Below are positions 51,282-60,868 of a DNA stretch of 64,000 nt, in pieces (position 1 is the first letter of the stretch; the number at the start of each line of letters is the position of its first letter). Below the pieces are notes generated by a model. That model was given only the letters and a program-made list of their open reading frames with translations. It was not told where the DNA came from and searched no databases. Position numbers and translations under genes: made by a program. The DNA comes from Stutzerimonas stutzeri (GTDB taxonomy: Bacteria > Pseudomonadota > Gammaproteobacteria > Pseudomonadales > Pseudomonadaceae). The stretch spans positions 1 to 64,000 of the forward strand of contig NZ_JAMOHZ010000004.1 in the NCBI RefSeq assembly GCF_024448715.1, read 5' to 3'.

Positions 51282-51926
51282 TTAGGCGAACGCCGTGCGC
51301 AACTCCTGCAGCGTGGCGTAGTAATAGGCTGGCGACTCGGCCATCAACTCGGCGTGGCTGCCAAAGCCATAACCCACCGCGGCGGCCTGCAAACCGTTTT
51401 CCCTGGCGCCGATCAGGTCGTGCTTGCGATCACCGATCATCAGCGTGTGGCCCGCCTCCAGCTTCTCTTCTTTCAGCAAATGAGCGATCAGCTCGACCTT
51501 GTTGGTGCGTGTGCCGTCCAGCTCACTGCCGTAGATGACCTTGAAGTGATGATCGAAAGCGAAATGCCGAGCGATCTCGCGAGCGAATACCGAGGGTTTG
51601 GACGTCGCCACGTAGAGCGTGCGGCCCTGTCCGCGCAAGTGTTCGAGCATGTCCAACACACCGTCGAACAGCAGGTTCTCGTAAATGCCGGTGGCCTTGA
51701 AGCGGTCACGGTAATGCTCCACCGCTTCCCACGCCCGAGCCTCGTCGAAGCCGTAAAACTGCATGAACGCCTGCAACAAAGGCGGGCCAATGAAGGGTTC
51801 GAGCTTGCTCAGGTCCGGTTCGTCGATATCGAGCCTGGCCAGCGCATACTGGATCGACCGGGTGATGCCTTCGCGCGGGTCGGTGAGGGTGCCGTCAAGG
51901 TCGAAGAGGATCGTGGACTGATGCAT
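51282..51926 (-). CDS. HAD-family hydrolase (phosphoglycolate phosphatase-like)
   Basis: A 214-residue HAD phosphatase. Motif I is FDLDGTLTDP, motif II TSKPSVFAREIA, motif III lysine in RTNKVELIAHLL, and motif IV MIGDRKHDLIGARENG. The alpha-helical cap lies between motifs I and II. It is closest in layout to Gph/PgpB-type phosphatases; the physiological substrate is not determined by sequence. It converges with the PhoD-like gene (38 bases). Confidence 0.9.
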   Translation of the reverse strand: MHQSTILFDLDGTLTDPREGITRSIQYALARLDIDEPDLSKLEPFIGPPLLQAFMQFYGFDEARAWEAVEHYRDRFKATGIYENLLFDGVLDMLEHLRGQGRTLYVATSKPSVFAREIARHFAFDHHFKVIYGSELDGTRTNKVELIAHLLKEEKLEAGHTLMIGDRKHDLIGARENGLQAAAVGYGFGSHAELMAESPAYYYATLQELRTAFA

Positions 51927-52009
51927 GGAGGAGGGCCGGCAGCTGGATGGCCGCCAATTGTCCCCACTCCTCGGCGTCCGGGCAATGCGCGCCTAGGTGG
52001 CGAGTCGCG

Positions 52010-52948
52010 TCAGCGCGCCGTAGCTTGCAGACGCTGCGCGAGCGCTTGCGCTGCGGCGATGTCCTGCTCGATCAAGCCGCCCAGCCAGTCCATGAATGCT
52101 CGAACCCGCCGCGGCAGGTTGCGCCGATGGGCATAGAGCAACGATGCGCTCATCGGCGCCGGCACATGGTCGGGCAATACCAGCTGCAGGTCGCCCCGGT
52201 CGAGTGCTTCACGCACACCGGCGAGCGGCACTTGAATCAGGCCGAAACCGCCAAGGCAGGCCTGCTTGTAGCCGTCACTGTTGTTCACCGTTACCCGACC
52301 TTGCATGGGCAGGCACATCGCCTTGCCGTTCTCTTGGTACTCGAAGCCGGCCGAACGGGCACCTAGCACCGGCACGTAATGGATCAACTGATGGCGGGAC
52401 AGGTCACCGAGTGTTTTGGGCGTGCCGTGAGCCTTCAGGTAGGCAGGGCTGGCGCAGTTGACCAGCGGATAGCTGCCGAGCCGCCGCGCCACTAGCCCCG
52501 TGTCGGTTACTTCGCCGATGCGCAGCACGCAGTCGAACCCCTCGCGCACCAGATCCACTCGACGATCGGTTGAACTGACTTCTACCTCAAGGTTCGGGTG
52601 CCGATCGAGAAATTCGGCCAGTCGCGGCATTACCAAATTGCGTGCGAGCGCGACCGGCAGATCGATGCGCAAGCGTCCAGAGAGCGTACTGCCGTCGCGG
52701 AATAGCCCTTCGACCTCTTCCGCCTGATCGAGCATTTCGCGGCAGCGCTCGTATAGCAGCAGGCCGTCTTGGGTGGGCTGAACCCTGCGCGTGGTGCGTT
52801 GCAGCAGGCGCGCACCGAGCCGTTGTTCCAACGCGCGGATCTGCTCGGAGACGGTCGAGCGGGGCAGGCCAAGATGGTCGGCGGCACTAGTAAAACTAGC
52901 CAATTCATAGACGCGGACGAAGGTGCGCAACAGGTCGAGCAGGTTCAT
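52010..52948 (-). CDS. LysR-family regulator, divergent from an SDR
   Basis: A 312-residue LysR regulator. The N-terminal wHTH is LLDLLRTFVRVYELASFTSA / LGLPRSTVSEQIRALEQRLG. The effector domain (RLRIDLPVALARNLVMPRL) follows. It is of the CrgA-type subgroup. It is divergent from the short-chain dehydrogenase gene with a 119-base gap, so that gene is its likely target. Confidence 0.92.
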   Translation of the reverse strand: MNLLDLLRTFVRVYELASFTSAADHLGLPRSTVSEQIRALEQRLGARLLQRTTRRVQPTQDGLLLYERCREMLDQAEEVEGLFRDGSTLSGRLRIDLPVALARNLVMPRLAEFLDRHPNLEVEVSSTDRRVDLVREGFDCVLRIGEVTDTGLVARRLGSYPLVNCASPAYLKAHGTPKTLGDLSRHQLIHYVPVLGARSAGFEYQENGKAMCLPMQGRVTVNNSDGYKQACLGGFGLIQVPLAGVREALDRGDLQLVLPDHVPAPMSASLLYAHRRNLPRRVRAFMDWLGGLIEQDIAAAQALAQRLQATAR

Positions 52949-53067
52949 TGAGCTGTCCCCATTAATCGGAAGTCCCGAACAGTGTATCCATTGCTCGATG
53001 ATTTATCCGGCTATGAAAGGCCAATAGAGTGTCCGGGACTCCAACCAAACCGTTCAGGAGAATCACC

Positions 53068-53826
53068 ATGAAAGGCAAAATCGCATTGATCACCGGGGCC
53101 AGCCGTGGGCTCGGCCGCAGCTCCGCCCTGCACCTGGCCGTCGAGGGCGTCGACATCATCGGCACTTATCACAGCAAGGCCGCCGAGGCGCAGGCGGTCG
53201 CCGAAGAGATCGAACGCCTTGGCGCGCGGGCCCTGATGCTGCAACTAGATGTGGGCGATAGCGTTAGCTTCGCCGGGTTCGCCGACCGGCTACGTGCAGC
53301 GCTGCCGGAGCGCTTCGGCCGGCAGGACTTCGATTTTCTGGTCAACAACGCCGGTATCGGCCAGCACGCCAGCTTTGCCGAAACCAGCGAGGCGCAGTTC
53401 GACCTGCTGATGAATCTGCACCTCAAAGGCCCGTTCTTCTTGACCCAGACCTTGCTGCCGCTGATCGCCGACGGCGGACGCATTCTCAACGTCTCTAGCG
53501 GACTCGCACGTTTCTCACTGCCTGGCTACGCGGCTTACGCGGCGATGAAAGGCGGCATCGAAGTGCTGACCCGCTACCAGGCGCGTGAACTCGGTGCGCG
53601 CGGCATCAGCGCTAACGTGCTGGCCCCCGGGGCTATTGAGACCGACTTCGGCGGTGGTGCGGTGCGCGACAACGCCGATCTCAACGCCTTCGTAGCCGGC
53701 AGCACGGCGCTGGGACGGGTCGGCCAGGCGGACGACATCGGCCTTGCCGTCGCCGCGCTGCTTGGCGAGGGCGGGCGTTGGATCAACGGTCAGCGCATCG
53801 AGGCGTCCGGCGGGATGTTTCTCTGA
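53068..53826 (+). CDS. Short-chain dehydrogenase/reductase
   Basis: A 252-residue classical SDR: cofactor motif TGASRGLGRS, LVNNAGIGQHASF, and catalytic Ser with Tyr/Lys in NVSSGLARFSLPGYAAYAAMK. It ends IEASGGMFL, typical of FabG-like enzymes. The substrate is unknown. ATG at 53068 follows CAGGAGAATCACC. Its regulator is probably the divergent LysR gene. Confidence 0.93.
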   Translation: MKGKIALITGASRGLGRSSALHLAVEGVDIIGTYHSKAAEAQAVAEEIERLGARALMLQLDVGDSVSFAGFADRLRAALPERFGRQDFDFLVNNAGIGQHASFAETSEAQFDLLMNLHLKGPFFLTQTLLPLIADGGRILNVSSGLARFSLPGYAAYAAMKGGIEVLTRYQARELGARGISANVLAPGAIETDFGGGAVRDNADLNAFVAGSTALGRVGQADDIGLAVAALLGEGGRWINGQRIEASGGMFL

Positions 53827-53903
53827 TGGTCAATCCGGGCGCAGATCTTTTGCGCCCCGGTTCTGCGCGGGTGCGAGCGTTTTGGCCGCGCATCGCCGGC
53901 TCA

Positions 53904-54443
53904 TCAGCCAAGGCCTTCGGCCAAATGTTGATTCTTCAGCTTCACGTAGTTGCCCGCGGTATAGCTGAAGAAGCTGCGCTCCTTGTCCGTCAACGGACGG
54001 GCCTGTTTGGCCGGGCTGCCGACGTAGAGGTAGCCGCTTTGCAGCGTCTTGCCCGGTGGCACCAGGCTGCCAGCACCGATGATCACTTCGTCTTCGACCA
54101 CGGCGCCGTCCATGACAATCGAGCCCATGCCGACCAAGATGCGGCTGCCCAGGGTACAGCCGTGCAGGGTCACCTTGTGGCCGACCGTAACCTCATCGCC
54201 GATGATCAGCGGAAACCCGTCCGGGTTGAACGGGCCGGCGTGGGTGATATGCAGCACGCTACCGTCCTGAATGCTGCTGCGTGCGCCGATACGAATGCGG
54301 TGCATATCGCCGCGGATCACGGTTAGCGGCCAGACGGAGCTGTCTTCGCCAATCTCGATATCGCCGATGAGCACGGCACTGGGATCGACAAAGACGCGCT
54401 CGCCGAGTTTCGGTGTAAGGCCCTGATGGGATCTGATGTTCAT
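53904..54443 (-). CDS. Gamma-carbonic anhydrase-like hexapeptide protein
   Basis: A 179-residue left-handed beta-helix protein of the YrdA/PaaY class. The hexapeptide repeats are visible (VFVDPSAVLIGDIEIGEDSSVWP, IIGDEVTVGHKVTLHG) with metal-site histidines in HITHAG and VGHKVTLHGC. A C-terminal helix follows. Carbonic anhydrase or acyl-CoA thioesterase activity has been reported in the family; which applies here is not known. ATG at 54443 is preceded by CAGGAGACAAG. Confidence 0.9.
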   Translation of the reverse strand: MNIRSHQGLTPKLGERVFVDPSAVLIGDIEIGEDSSVWPLTVIRGDMHRIRIGARSSIQDGSVLHITHAGPFNPDGFPLIIGDEVTVGHKVTLHGCTLGSRILVGMGSIVMDGAVVEDEVIIGAGSLVPPGKTLQSGYLYVGSPAKQARPLTDKERSFFSYTAGNYVKLKNQHLAEGLG

Positions 54444-54504
54444 GCTTGTCTCCTGATGGGCCGGTAAGCGTGGAAGCTTCCGGCGAAAAGATTGATTGAT
54501 CGCG

Positions 54505-55326
54505 TCAACTGGCACGGCTATCCGCGCCCTGAACGCCGGGGCGGAAGAACTCGCCAGGCGTCGCCCCGAATTGCTCGCGGAACGCGGCGATGAAGGCCGA
54601 CAGAGATTCATAACCGCAGCCCAGCGCCACGTCGGTCACCCGCTCGCCGCGCTCCAGCGCTGGCAACGCGCTGAGCAGACGCATGCGTTGACGCCAAGCC
54701 CGGAAGGTCAGTCCGGTTTCGCGCAGGAACAGCCGGCTCAGGGTGCGCTCGGACACGCCCAGGGTCTGGCTCCAGTCGGCCAGGCCCTCCTGTGAATCGG
54801 GCCGTGCTTGCAGGCTCTTACACAGTCGGTGCAGGCGCGGTTCGGCCGGCAGCGGCAGTACCAATTCGACTTCCGGCGCGCTGTCCAGTTGGTCCAGCAA
54901 TACCTGCACCAGTCGTCCATCTGCGCCCTCTTCGGCGTAAGCTTCGGGCAGAGTGCTGAAGTGGCGGATCAGTTCGCGCAGCAGCGGGCTGACCTGCAGG
55001 ACCCGGCAATGCTCGGACGCATCGCCGGCTACGCTACGATCGATGTACAGGCTGCGAATGCAGGTATCCGGCGCGCAGAACACTTGATGGGTAATTCCAG
55101 CGGGAATCCACACTGCCCGCAGTGGCGGCGCGATGAATCGACCCCTGTCGGTGCGCACCTCGAGCACGCCTTCCACCGCATGAGACAGCTGCACCCAAGG
55201 GTGACTGTGACGGTAGCCAAGCTTGAGGTTGGGCGGCGAATCCAGTTGGCCGTACACCGGTCGTGGCAGCTGCTTGAGCTCGCCGAGGCGGGTGATCAAT
55301 GCGATGTTTTGTCCGGTTGGCGACAT
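54505..55326 (-). CDS. AraC-family transcriptional regulator
   Basis: A 273-residue regulator with an N-terminal cupin arm (RHSHPWVQLSHAVEGVLEV, WIPAGITHQV) and a C-terminal AraC HTH (SERTLSRLFLRETGLTFRAW, ALGCGYESLSAFIAAFREQF). It is divergent from the bile-acid-symporter-like gene (81-base gap), its probable target. It lies 61 bases upstream of the hexapeptide gene on the same strand and may be co-transcribed with it. Confidence 0.9.
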   Translation of the reverse strand: MSPTGQNIALITRLGELKQLPRPVYGQLDSPPNLKLGYRHSHPWVQLSHAVEGVLEVRTDRGRFIAPPLRAVWIPAGITHQVFCAPDTCIRSLYIDRSVAGDASEHCRVLQVSPLLRELIRHFSTLPEAYAEEGADGRLVQVLLDQLDSAPEVELVLPLPAEPRLHRLCKSLQARPDSQEGLADWSQTLGVSERTLSRLFLRETGLTFRAWRQRMRLLSALPALERGERVTDVALGCGYESLSAFIAAFREQFGATPGEFFRPGVQGADSRAS

Positions 55327-55407
55327 TTAGTGCCTGCTTGGCGTTAGCCGGAAGATAGCGCCCACGTTAAGGTCGATCCTCATTGCTCGCAAGACCAAGG
55401 ATTCGAG

Positions 55408-56397
55408 ATGTCCAAGCTCCGCATACTGTTCGATAACTTCACCCTCGCCCTGCTCGCGGTCATGGCGATCGCTACGGTGTTCCCGTGCGAAGGCCGGGGC
55501 GCGGTGTTCTTCGACTGGCTGACCACGCTGGCGATTGCCTTGTTGTTCTTCATGCACGGCGCCAAGCTGTCGCGTGAGGCGATCTTGGCGGGCGCTGGCC
55601 ACTGGCGTCTGCATCTGCTGGTATTTGCCTGCACCTTCGTCATGTTTCCGCTGCTGGGGCTGGCGCTAAAACCGGTGTTGACGCCGCTGGTGGGCGATGA
55701 GCTGTATTTGGGCATGCTCTATCTCTGTGCGCTGCCCGCTACCGTGCAATCGGCCATCGCCTTTACCTCGCTGGCGCGTGGCAACATTCCGGCTGCGATC
55801 TGCAGTGCGGCCGCCTCCAGCCTGATCGGTATCTTCCTCACGCCATTGCTGGTGTTGCTTCTGATGGGCGTCGAGGGCGAGGCCGGCTCGACATTGGACT
55901 CCATCGGCAAGATTGTCCTGCAGTTGCTGGTGCCCTTCGTTGCCGGACAGATCGCGCGGCGTTGGATCGGTGCCTGGGTGACGCGTAACAAGGGCTGGCT
56001 GAAAACCGTCGATCAGGGCTCGATTCTGCTGGTGATCTACGTGGCCTTCAGTGGCGCGGTGGTCGAAGGCCTTTGGCAGCTGGTGCCGCTTGGGAATCTG
56101 CTGGGGCTGGTGCTGGCCTGCTGCCTATTGCTGGCGATCGTGCTGTGGCTGACGCAATTTCTCGCTAAGCGGCTGGGCTTCGACCTGGAGGACCGCATCA
56201 CCATCATTTTCGCGGGTTCGAAGAAGAGCCTCGCCACCGGCGTGCCCATGGCGCAGGTTCTGTTCGCCACCAACGCTGTGGGAATGATCATCCTGCCGCT
56301 GATGATCTTTCATCAGATACAGCTGATGGTCTGCACGGTACTTGCTCAGCGCTATGCGCGACGCCCCGAATTGCCCGAGCAGGCGGCTGTCCAATAG
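55408..56397 (+). CDS. Bile acid:sodium symporter family transporter (YfeH-like)
   Basis: A 329-residue membrane protein with about ten helices, of the BASS/YfeH class. Conserved features: ALLFFMHGAKLSREAILAG, LCALPATVQSAIAFTSLARGN (crossover helix) and IFAGSKKSLATGVPMAQVLF. The substrate is not predicted; the YfeH group is distinct from true bile acid carriers. It is the likely target of the divergent AraC regulator at 54505. Confidence 0.9.
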   Translation: MSKLRILFDNFTLALLAVMAIATVFPCEGRGAVFFDWLTTLAIALLFFMHGAKLSREAILAGAGHWRLHLLVFACTFVMFPLLGLALKPVLTPLVGDELYLGMLYLCALPATVQSAIAFTSLARGNIPAAICSAAASSLIGIFLTPLLVLLLMGVEGEAGSTLDSIGKIVLQLLVPFVAGQIARRWIGAWVTRNKGWLKTVDQGSILLVIYVAFSGAVVEGLWQLVPLGNLLGLVLACCLLLAIVLWLTQFLAKRLGFDLEDRITIIFAGSKKSLATGVPMAQVLFATNAVGMIILPLMIFHQIQLMVCTVLAQRYARRPELPEQAAVQ

Positions 56398-56530
56398 CCG
56401 GTACGGATGCCCGCAAGCTGCGCCGTTTCGTTGGGATAGAGCGGTTCTATCGCCTCGTTTCCAGGCTGCGCGGTCGGGCATTTGTCTTTAACATGCGTTG
56501 CTGATTAACCATTCAAAAGGGGCAACTGCC

Positions 56531-58579
56531 GTGACCGATACCAACCCGCTGCTTCGGGATTTCGACCTGCCGCCCTATTCGGAGATTCGCCCGGAGCATG
56601 TCGAGCCGGCGGTAGACATCATCCTCGGCGACAACCGCGTCGCTTTGCAGGAATTGCTCAGCCGCCCGGCTGAAAGCCTCGACTGGTCCAATCTGGTGGT
56701 CGGCCTGGACGAGCTGAACGAGCGTCTCAGCCGCGCCTGGAGCCCGGTCAGCCACCTCAATGCCGTGCGTAACAATCCCGAATTGCGGGCCGCCTACGAG
56801 GCCTGCCTGCCCAAGCTTTCAGCGTACGCCACCGAACTCGGGCAGAACGCCGATCTGTTCGCTGCCTACCAGGCCTTATCGCTGAGCCCAGAAGCCGACG
56901 GCTTCGATGTGGCGCAGAACACCATCATCGAACACACGCTGCGCGACTTCCGCCTTTCTGGGATTGATCTGCCGCCAGCCGAGCAGCAGCGTTTCGGCGC
57001 GATCCGCATGAAGCTCGCCGAGCTGGGCAGTAAGTTTTCCAATCAACTGCTCGATGCAACACAGGCGTGGACCAAGCACGTCACTGACGAGAGTCTGCTG
57101 GCCGGCATCACCGACTCGGCGAAGGCGCAGATGGCCGAAGCTGCAAAAGCCAAGGAGCTCGACGGTTGGCTGATCAGCCTGGAATTCCCCAGCTATTACG
57201 CGGTGATGACTTACGCCGATGACCGCGCGCTGCGCGAAGAAGTCTACGTCGCCTATTCCACCCGGGCCTCCGATCAAGGTCCGAATGCCGGTCAGTTCGA
57301 CAACGGTCCGGTGATGGAAGAAATTCTCGACCTGCGTCAGGAACTGGCCAAGCTGCTGGGCTTCGGCAACTACGCCGAGCTGTCGTTGGCCACCAAGATG
57401 GCCGAGAGCACGGATCAAGTGCTGGGTTTCCTACGGGACCTGGGCAAGCGCAGCAAGCCGTTCGCCGAGCGCGACCTCAAGGAGCTGCGCGCCTTCGCCG
57501 CAGTACAGGGCGTTACCGATCTGCAGAGCTGGGATGTCAATTACTTCGGCGAGAAGCTGCGCCAGCAACGCTACAGCCTGAACCAGGAAGAGCTGCGCGA
57601 ATACTTCCCCATCGACAAGGTGCTGTCCGGCCTTTTCGCCATCGTCCAGCGCCTGTACGGGATTGAAATCCACGAGCTGGAAGGCTTCGACAGCTGGCAC
57701 CCGGACGTTCGCCTGTTCGAGATTCGCGAGAAGGGCGAGCACGTCGGGCGTTTTTTCTTCGACCTCTACGCCCGCTCTAACAAGCGCGGTGGCGCCTGGA
57801 TGGATGGGGCTCGCGACAAGCGTCGCACCTGTCTGGGCACCCTGCAGACGCCAGTAGCCAACCTGGTCTGCAATTTCACCCCGCCGGTGGGCGAGCGCCC
57901 GGCGCTGCTGACCCATGACGAAGTGACCACACTGTTCCATGAGTTCGGCCACGGACTGCATCACCTACTGACTCGCGTCGAGCACGCCGGTGCTTCGGGC
58001 ATCAATGGCGTCGCCTGGGATGCAGTGGAGCTGCCCAGCCAGTTCATGGAGAACTGGTGCTGGGAGCCGGAAGGTCTGGCGCTCATTTCCGGCCATTACC
58101 AGACCGGGGAGCGCCTGCCGCAGGACAAGCTGGACCAGATGCTGGCAGCAAAGAATTTCCAGTCCGGGCTGATGATGGTGCGTCAGCTGGAATTTTCGCT
58201 GTTCGACTTCGAACTGCACGCCACCCACGGCGACGGTCGCAGCGTGCTCGAAGTGCTGGAAAGCATTCGCGACGAGGTCTCGGTGATGCGTCCGCCAGCC
58301 AGCAACCGCTTCCCCAACAGCTTTGCGCACATTTTTTCTGGCGGGTACGCGGCCGGGTATTACAGCTACAAGTGGGCCGAGGTGCTGTCGTCCGACGCCT
58401 TCTCGCGTTTCGAGGAAGAAGGCGTGTTCAACGCCGAAACCGGTCGCGCCTTCCGCGAGGCGATTCTCGCCCGTGGCGGTTCGCAGGAGCCGATGGTGTT
58501 GTTCGTCGATTTCCGAGGCCGCGAGCCGTCTACCGACGCGCTGCTGCGTCACCTCGGCCTGACCGAGGAAGTGGCATGA
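56531..58579 (+). CDS. prlC: Oligopeptidase A
   Basis: PrlC is a cytoplasmic M3 zinc metallopeptidase that degrades oligopeptides such as cleaved signal peptides. The 682-residue product has the zinc motif HEFGH at residue 470 (LFHEFGHGLHHLL) with the downstream glutamate in WDAVELPSQFMENW. The C-terminal YAAGYYSYKWAEVLS is also typical. GTG at 56531 (MTDTNPLL) is preferred because AAAAGGGGC precedes it and the length then matches P. aeruginosa PrlC. It overlaps the YheV-like gene (ATGA). Confidence 0.97.
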   Translation: MTDTNPLLRDFDLPPYSEIRPEHVEPAVDIILGDNRVALQELLSRPAESLDWSNLVVGLDELNERLSRAWSPVSHLNAVRNNPELRAAYEACLPKLSAYATELGQNADLFAAYQALSLSPEADGFDVAQNTIIEHTLRDFRLSGIDLPPAEQQRFGAIRMKLAELGSKFSNQLLDATQAWTKHVTDESLLAGITDSAKAQMAEAAKAKELDGWLISLEFPSYYAVMTYADDRALREEVYVAYSTRASDQGPNAGQFDNGPVMEEILDLRQELAKLLGFGNYAELSLATKMAESTDQVLGFLRDLGKRSKPFAERDLKELRAFAAVQGVTDLQSWDVNYFGEKLRQQRYSLNQEELREYFPIDKVLSGLFAIVQRLYGIEIHELEGFDSWHPDVRLFEIREKGEHVGRFFFDLYARSNKRGGAWMDGARDKRRTCLGTLQTPVANLVCNFTPPVGERPALLTHDEVTTLFHEFGHGLHHLLTRVEHAGASGINGVAWDAVELPSQFMENWCWEPEGLALISGHYQTGERLPQDKLDQMLAAKNFQSGLMMVRQLEFSLFDFELHATHGDGRSVLEVLESIRDEVSVMRPPASNRFPNSFAHIFSGGYAAGYYSYKWAEVLSSDAFSRFEEEGVFNAETGRAFREAILARGGSQEPMVLFVDFRGREPSTDALLRHLGLTEEVA

Positions 58580-58857
58580 GCGGCGATGCGAAGGTAACGA
58601 CCACCAAACGCTTCATCGCCGGTGCGGTGTGCCCGGCGTGCAGCGCCACCGACAGCATCAAGATGTGGGATGTCGATGGCGTTCCGCATCGCGAGTGCGT
58701 CGAGTGCGGCTACGCCGATACCCTCAATGCGCAGGGCCAATCGGTGCCCTCTGAGCTGGGCACGCGGGTCAACCAGGCCAAGCCGAAACCCGCCGACCCG
58801 CAGGTGCAGGCCGTGCAGTTCTTCCCTAATCCGAAGCTGAAGAAAAAACCCGACTGA
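58576..58857 (+). CDS. YheV-family zinc-ribbon protein
   Basis: A 93-residue protein with a zinc ribbon: two CxxC-type knuckles (AVCPACSATD and RECVECGYAD), followed by a Lys/Pro-rich tail ending in KKKPD. It matches the YheV/DUF2387 family. Its ATG overlaps the prlC stop by four bases, so it is translated with PrlC, as in P. aeruginosa. Function is unknown. Confidence 0.88.
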   Translation: MSGDAKVTTTKRFIAGAVCPACSATDSIKMWDVDGVPHRECVECGYADTLNAQGQSVPSELGTRVNQAKPKPADPQVQAVQFFPNPKLKKKPD

Positions 58858-58874
58858 TCGACGGGAGATCCGCC

Positions 58875-59642
58875 ATGTGGCATCTCACCTGTGGCGACCT
58901 CGCGGCTGACAGCGTCCGGCAATTACTGGACGAGGGCGACGAGATCCGTGTCCTGCGTGATGACCTCGCCGTCGGGCCGCTTGTCGATATCGAATCCCCA
59001 CCTTGTGCGGAGCGCGTGGCGTTCTGGGAAGGCGTCTGGCCTGTCGGATTGGAGCCTCGCCCAGATTTCTCCGGGATTGTCGACGATGCCGAGTGGCTGG
59101 CGAGACTAAGCAGCCAGTCACGTTCGGTGAGCGTCTGGCACGGCGACAGTGCCTCCGAACAGCTGATGCTGGCCCGCGTGGCGGCGGCGTTGGAAGGCTC
59201 CTCGCTGCCCTTCTATGAAATTGTTTGTGGCACCGGTGACAGCCGGGTCGGCATGCGAATGGCGGTGTCCATGCGCCCGCTGGACGATCTTGCAGCGCTG
59301 AACCAGCCACGTGATGTCGAGCCAGTCAGGATCGCCGGCCTCGCCAGCCAGTGGCGCGCCGCCATGGCGGAAAACGCAGCGATACGGCGCTGGATCGATG
59401 GGCGGTCCGTCGGCGAAGATCATCAGCGAATCGACCGCGAACTGACGGACGCGTGCAGCCACGCCGAGATGCCCTTGGCCCGTGCCATGGCCGAAGTCAT
59501 GGGCCATTGCGATGGGTTCTTTCCCACCGACCTATTTCTCTACTGGCGCGCACACGAACTGGCGCAGCGCGGCGTTATCCAGCTGAGCGGCGACCACGGC
59601 GATGGCTACACGACGGTGCAGGTGCGTCGCGCACCAAGCTGA
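58875..59642 (+). CDS. DUF1835-domain protein
   Basis: A 255-residue protein opening with MWHLTCGDLAADSVRQLL and RVLRDDLAVGPLVDIE, the DUF1835 signature. A central block VSVWHGDSASEQLMLARVAAAL follows, and a C-terminal helix-rich region ends RGVIQLSGDHGDGYTTVQV. The function of the family is unknown. It follows the YheV-like gene by 17 bases and likely shares the prlC transcript. Confidence 0.85.
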   Translation: MWHLTCGDLAADSVRQLLDEGDEIRVLRDDLAVGPLVDIESPPCAERVAFWEGVWPVGLEPRPDFSGIVDDAEWLARLSSQSRSVSVWHGDSASEQLMLARVAAALEGSSLPFYEIVCGTGDSRVGMRMAVSMRPLDDLAALNQPRDVEPVRIAGLASQWRAAMAENAAIRRWIDGRSVGEDHQRIDRELTDACSHAEMPLARAMAEVMGHCDGFFPTDLFLYWRAHELAQRGVIQLSGDHGDGYTTVQVRRAPS

Positions 59643-59772
59643 AGCGACATCCCTGTGCGGTGGATCGATGGAGCGTGATCCACCCTACGCGGCTTTGATT
59701 TGTATGGGTTGCGGGGCGGCACGGCGACGGGCGGGCATGGCGGGGTTGGCGATGAATCGCTCGGGTCTGATA

Positions 59773-59788
59773 CTGTATCTATATACAG
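59773..59788 (+). promoter_or_regulatory. LexA (SOS) box
   Basis: CTGTATCTATATACAG is a perfect CTGT-N8-ACAG, the gammaproteobacterial LexA operator, 15 bases before the start of the radical SAM gene. I recall its P. aeruginosa counterpart PA0069 as part of the LexA regulon, which supports the call. Confidence 0.88.
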
Positions 59789-59803
59789 CTTTTGGAGTCT
59801 CCC

Positions 59804-60868
59804 ATGTTGCCGCCGAAAAGCACGCCGCGCGGCCGCGGCACCGCGATCAATCCTGACAATCGTTTCGCCCCTACCCGCAGCGAGGCGTATGACGACGGCT
59901 GGGAGCAGGACGTACCGCCGACCCGCGCCACCGAGGTGCGTTTCGAGACAGCGAAGAGCGTGCTCACCCGCAACCAGTCGCCGGATGTAGGTTTCGATCG
60001 TTCGGTAAATCCCTATCGCGGCTGTGAACACGGCTGTATCTACTGCTTCGCGCGGCCCAGTCATGCGTATTGGGATATGTCGCCGGGGATCGATTTCGAG
60101 ACGCGGCTGATCGCCAAGACCAACCTTGCCGAGCGCTTGGAGCAGGAGCTGAGCAAGCCCGGCTACGTGCCGCAACCCATCGCCCTCGGCGTTAACACCG
60201 ATGCCTATCAACCGCTGGAGCGCGAGCAGCGACTGACACGCCAAGCGCTGGAGATCCTGCTGCGCTTCAAGCACCCGGTGCACATCATCACTAAGGGCTC
60301 GCTGGTGTTGCGCGATCTTGATCTGCTTGTGCCGCTGGCCGAACAGCGGCTGGTCAGTGTCTCGGTCAGCCTGACCACGTTGGACGACGAGCTCAAACGC
60401 GTCATGGAGCCACGCGCGGCATCGCCCTCGGCGCGGCTGCGGGTATTGCGCGCCCTGCACGAAGCGGGCGTGCCGGTCAGCGTGATGTGCGCACCGATGA
60501 TTCCGATGATCAACGATATGGAGCTGGAGCGCATGCTCGAAGCCGCACGGGACGCCGGCGCGCGCTCGGCCGGCTATGTGCTGCTGCGGCTGCCCCATGA
60601 AGTCGCAACGCTGTTCGATGAATGGCTGCAGGAGCACTTCCCGCAGCGTGCCGCCCATGTCATGAGCCTGGTGCGGCAATCGCGTGGCGGTAAGGACTAC
60701 GACAGCCGCTTCGGCAGTCGCATGCGCGGCGAAGGGCAGTTCGCGCAGCTGCTCGCCCAGCGCTTCCAGCTAGCCTGCAAGCGGCTGGGCTACAACCGCC
60801 GCGATCAAAACTACGGCCTCGACTGCAGCCGTTTCGCCCCGCCGGGACAGCAGATGAATCTGCTCTGA
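59804..60868 (+). CDS. PA0069-type radical SAM protein (SOS-controlled)
   Basis: A 354-residue radical SAM enzyme. The 4Fe-4S cluster cysteines are C74, C78 and C81 in CEHGCIYCFARPSH. The N-terminus has a GRGTAINPDNRF motif and the centre HIITKGSLVLRDL, both typical of the SplB-like Rv2578c/PA0069 subgroup. The subgroup resembles spore photoproduct lyase; its reaction is unknown. ATG at 59804 (MLPPKSTPRGRG) is used. A perfect LexA box just upstream indicates induction by DNA damage, so a repair role is plausible. Confidence 0.9.
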   Translation: MLPPKSTPRGRGTAINPDNRFAPTRSEAYDDGWEQDVPPTRATEVRFETAKSVLTRNQSPDVGFDRSVNPYRGCEHGCIYCFARPSHAYWDMSPGIDFETRLIAKTNLAERLEQELSKPGYVPQPIALGVNTDAYQPLEREQRLTRQALEILLRFKHPVHIITKGSLVLRDLDLLVPLAEQRLVSVSVSLTTLDDELKRVMEPRAASPSARLRVLRALHEAGVPVSVMCAPMIPMINDMELERMLEAARDAGARSAGYVLLRLPHEVATLFDEWLQEHFPQRAAHVMSLVRQSRGGKDYDSRFGSRMRGEGQFAQLLAQRFQLACKRLGYNRRDQNYGLDCSRFAPPGQQMNLL

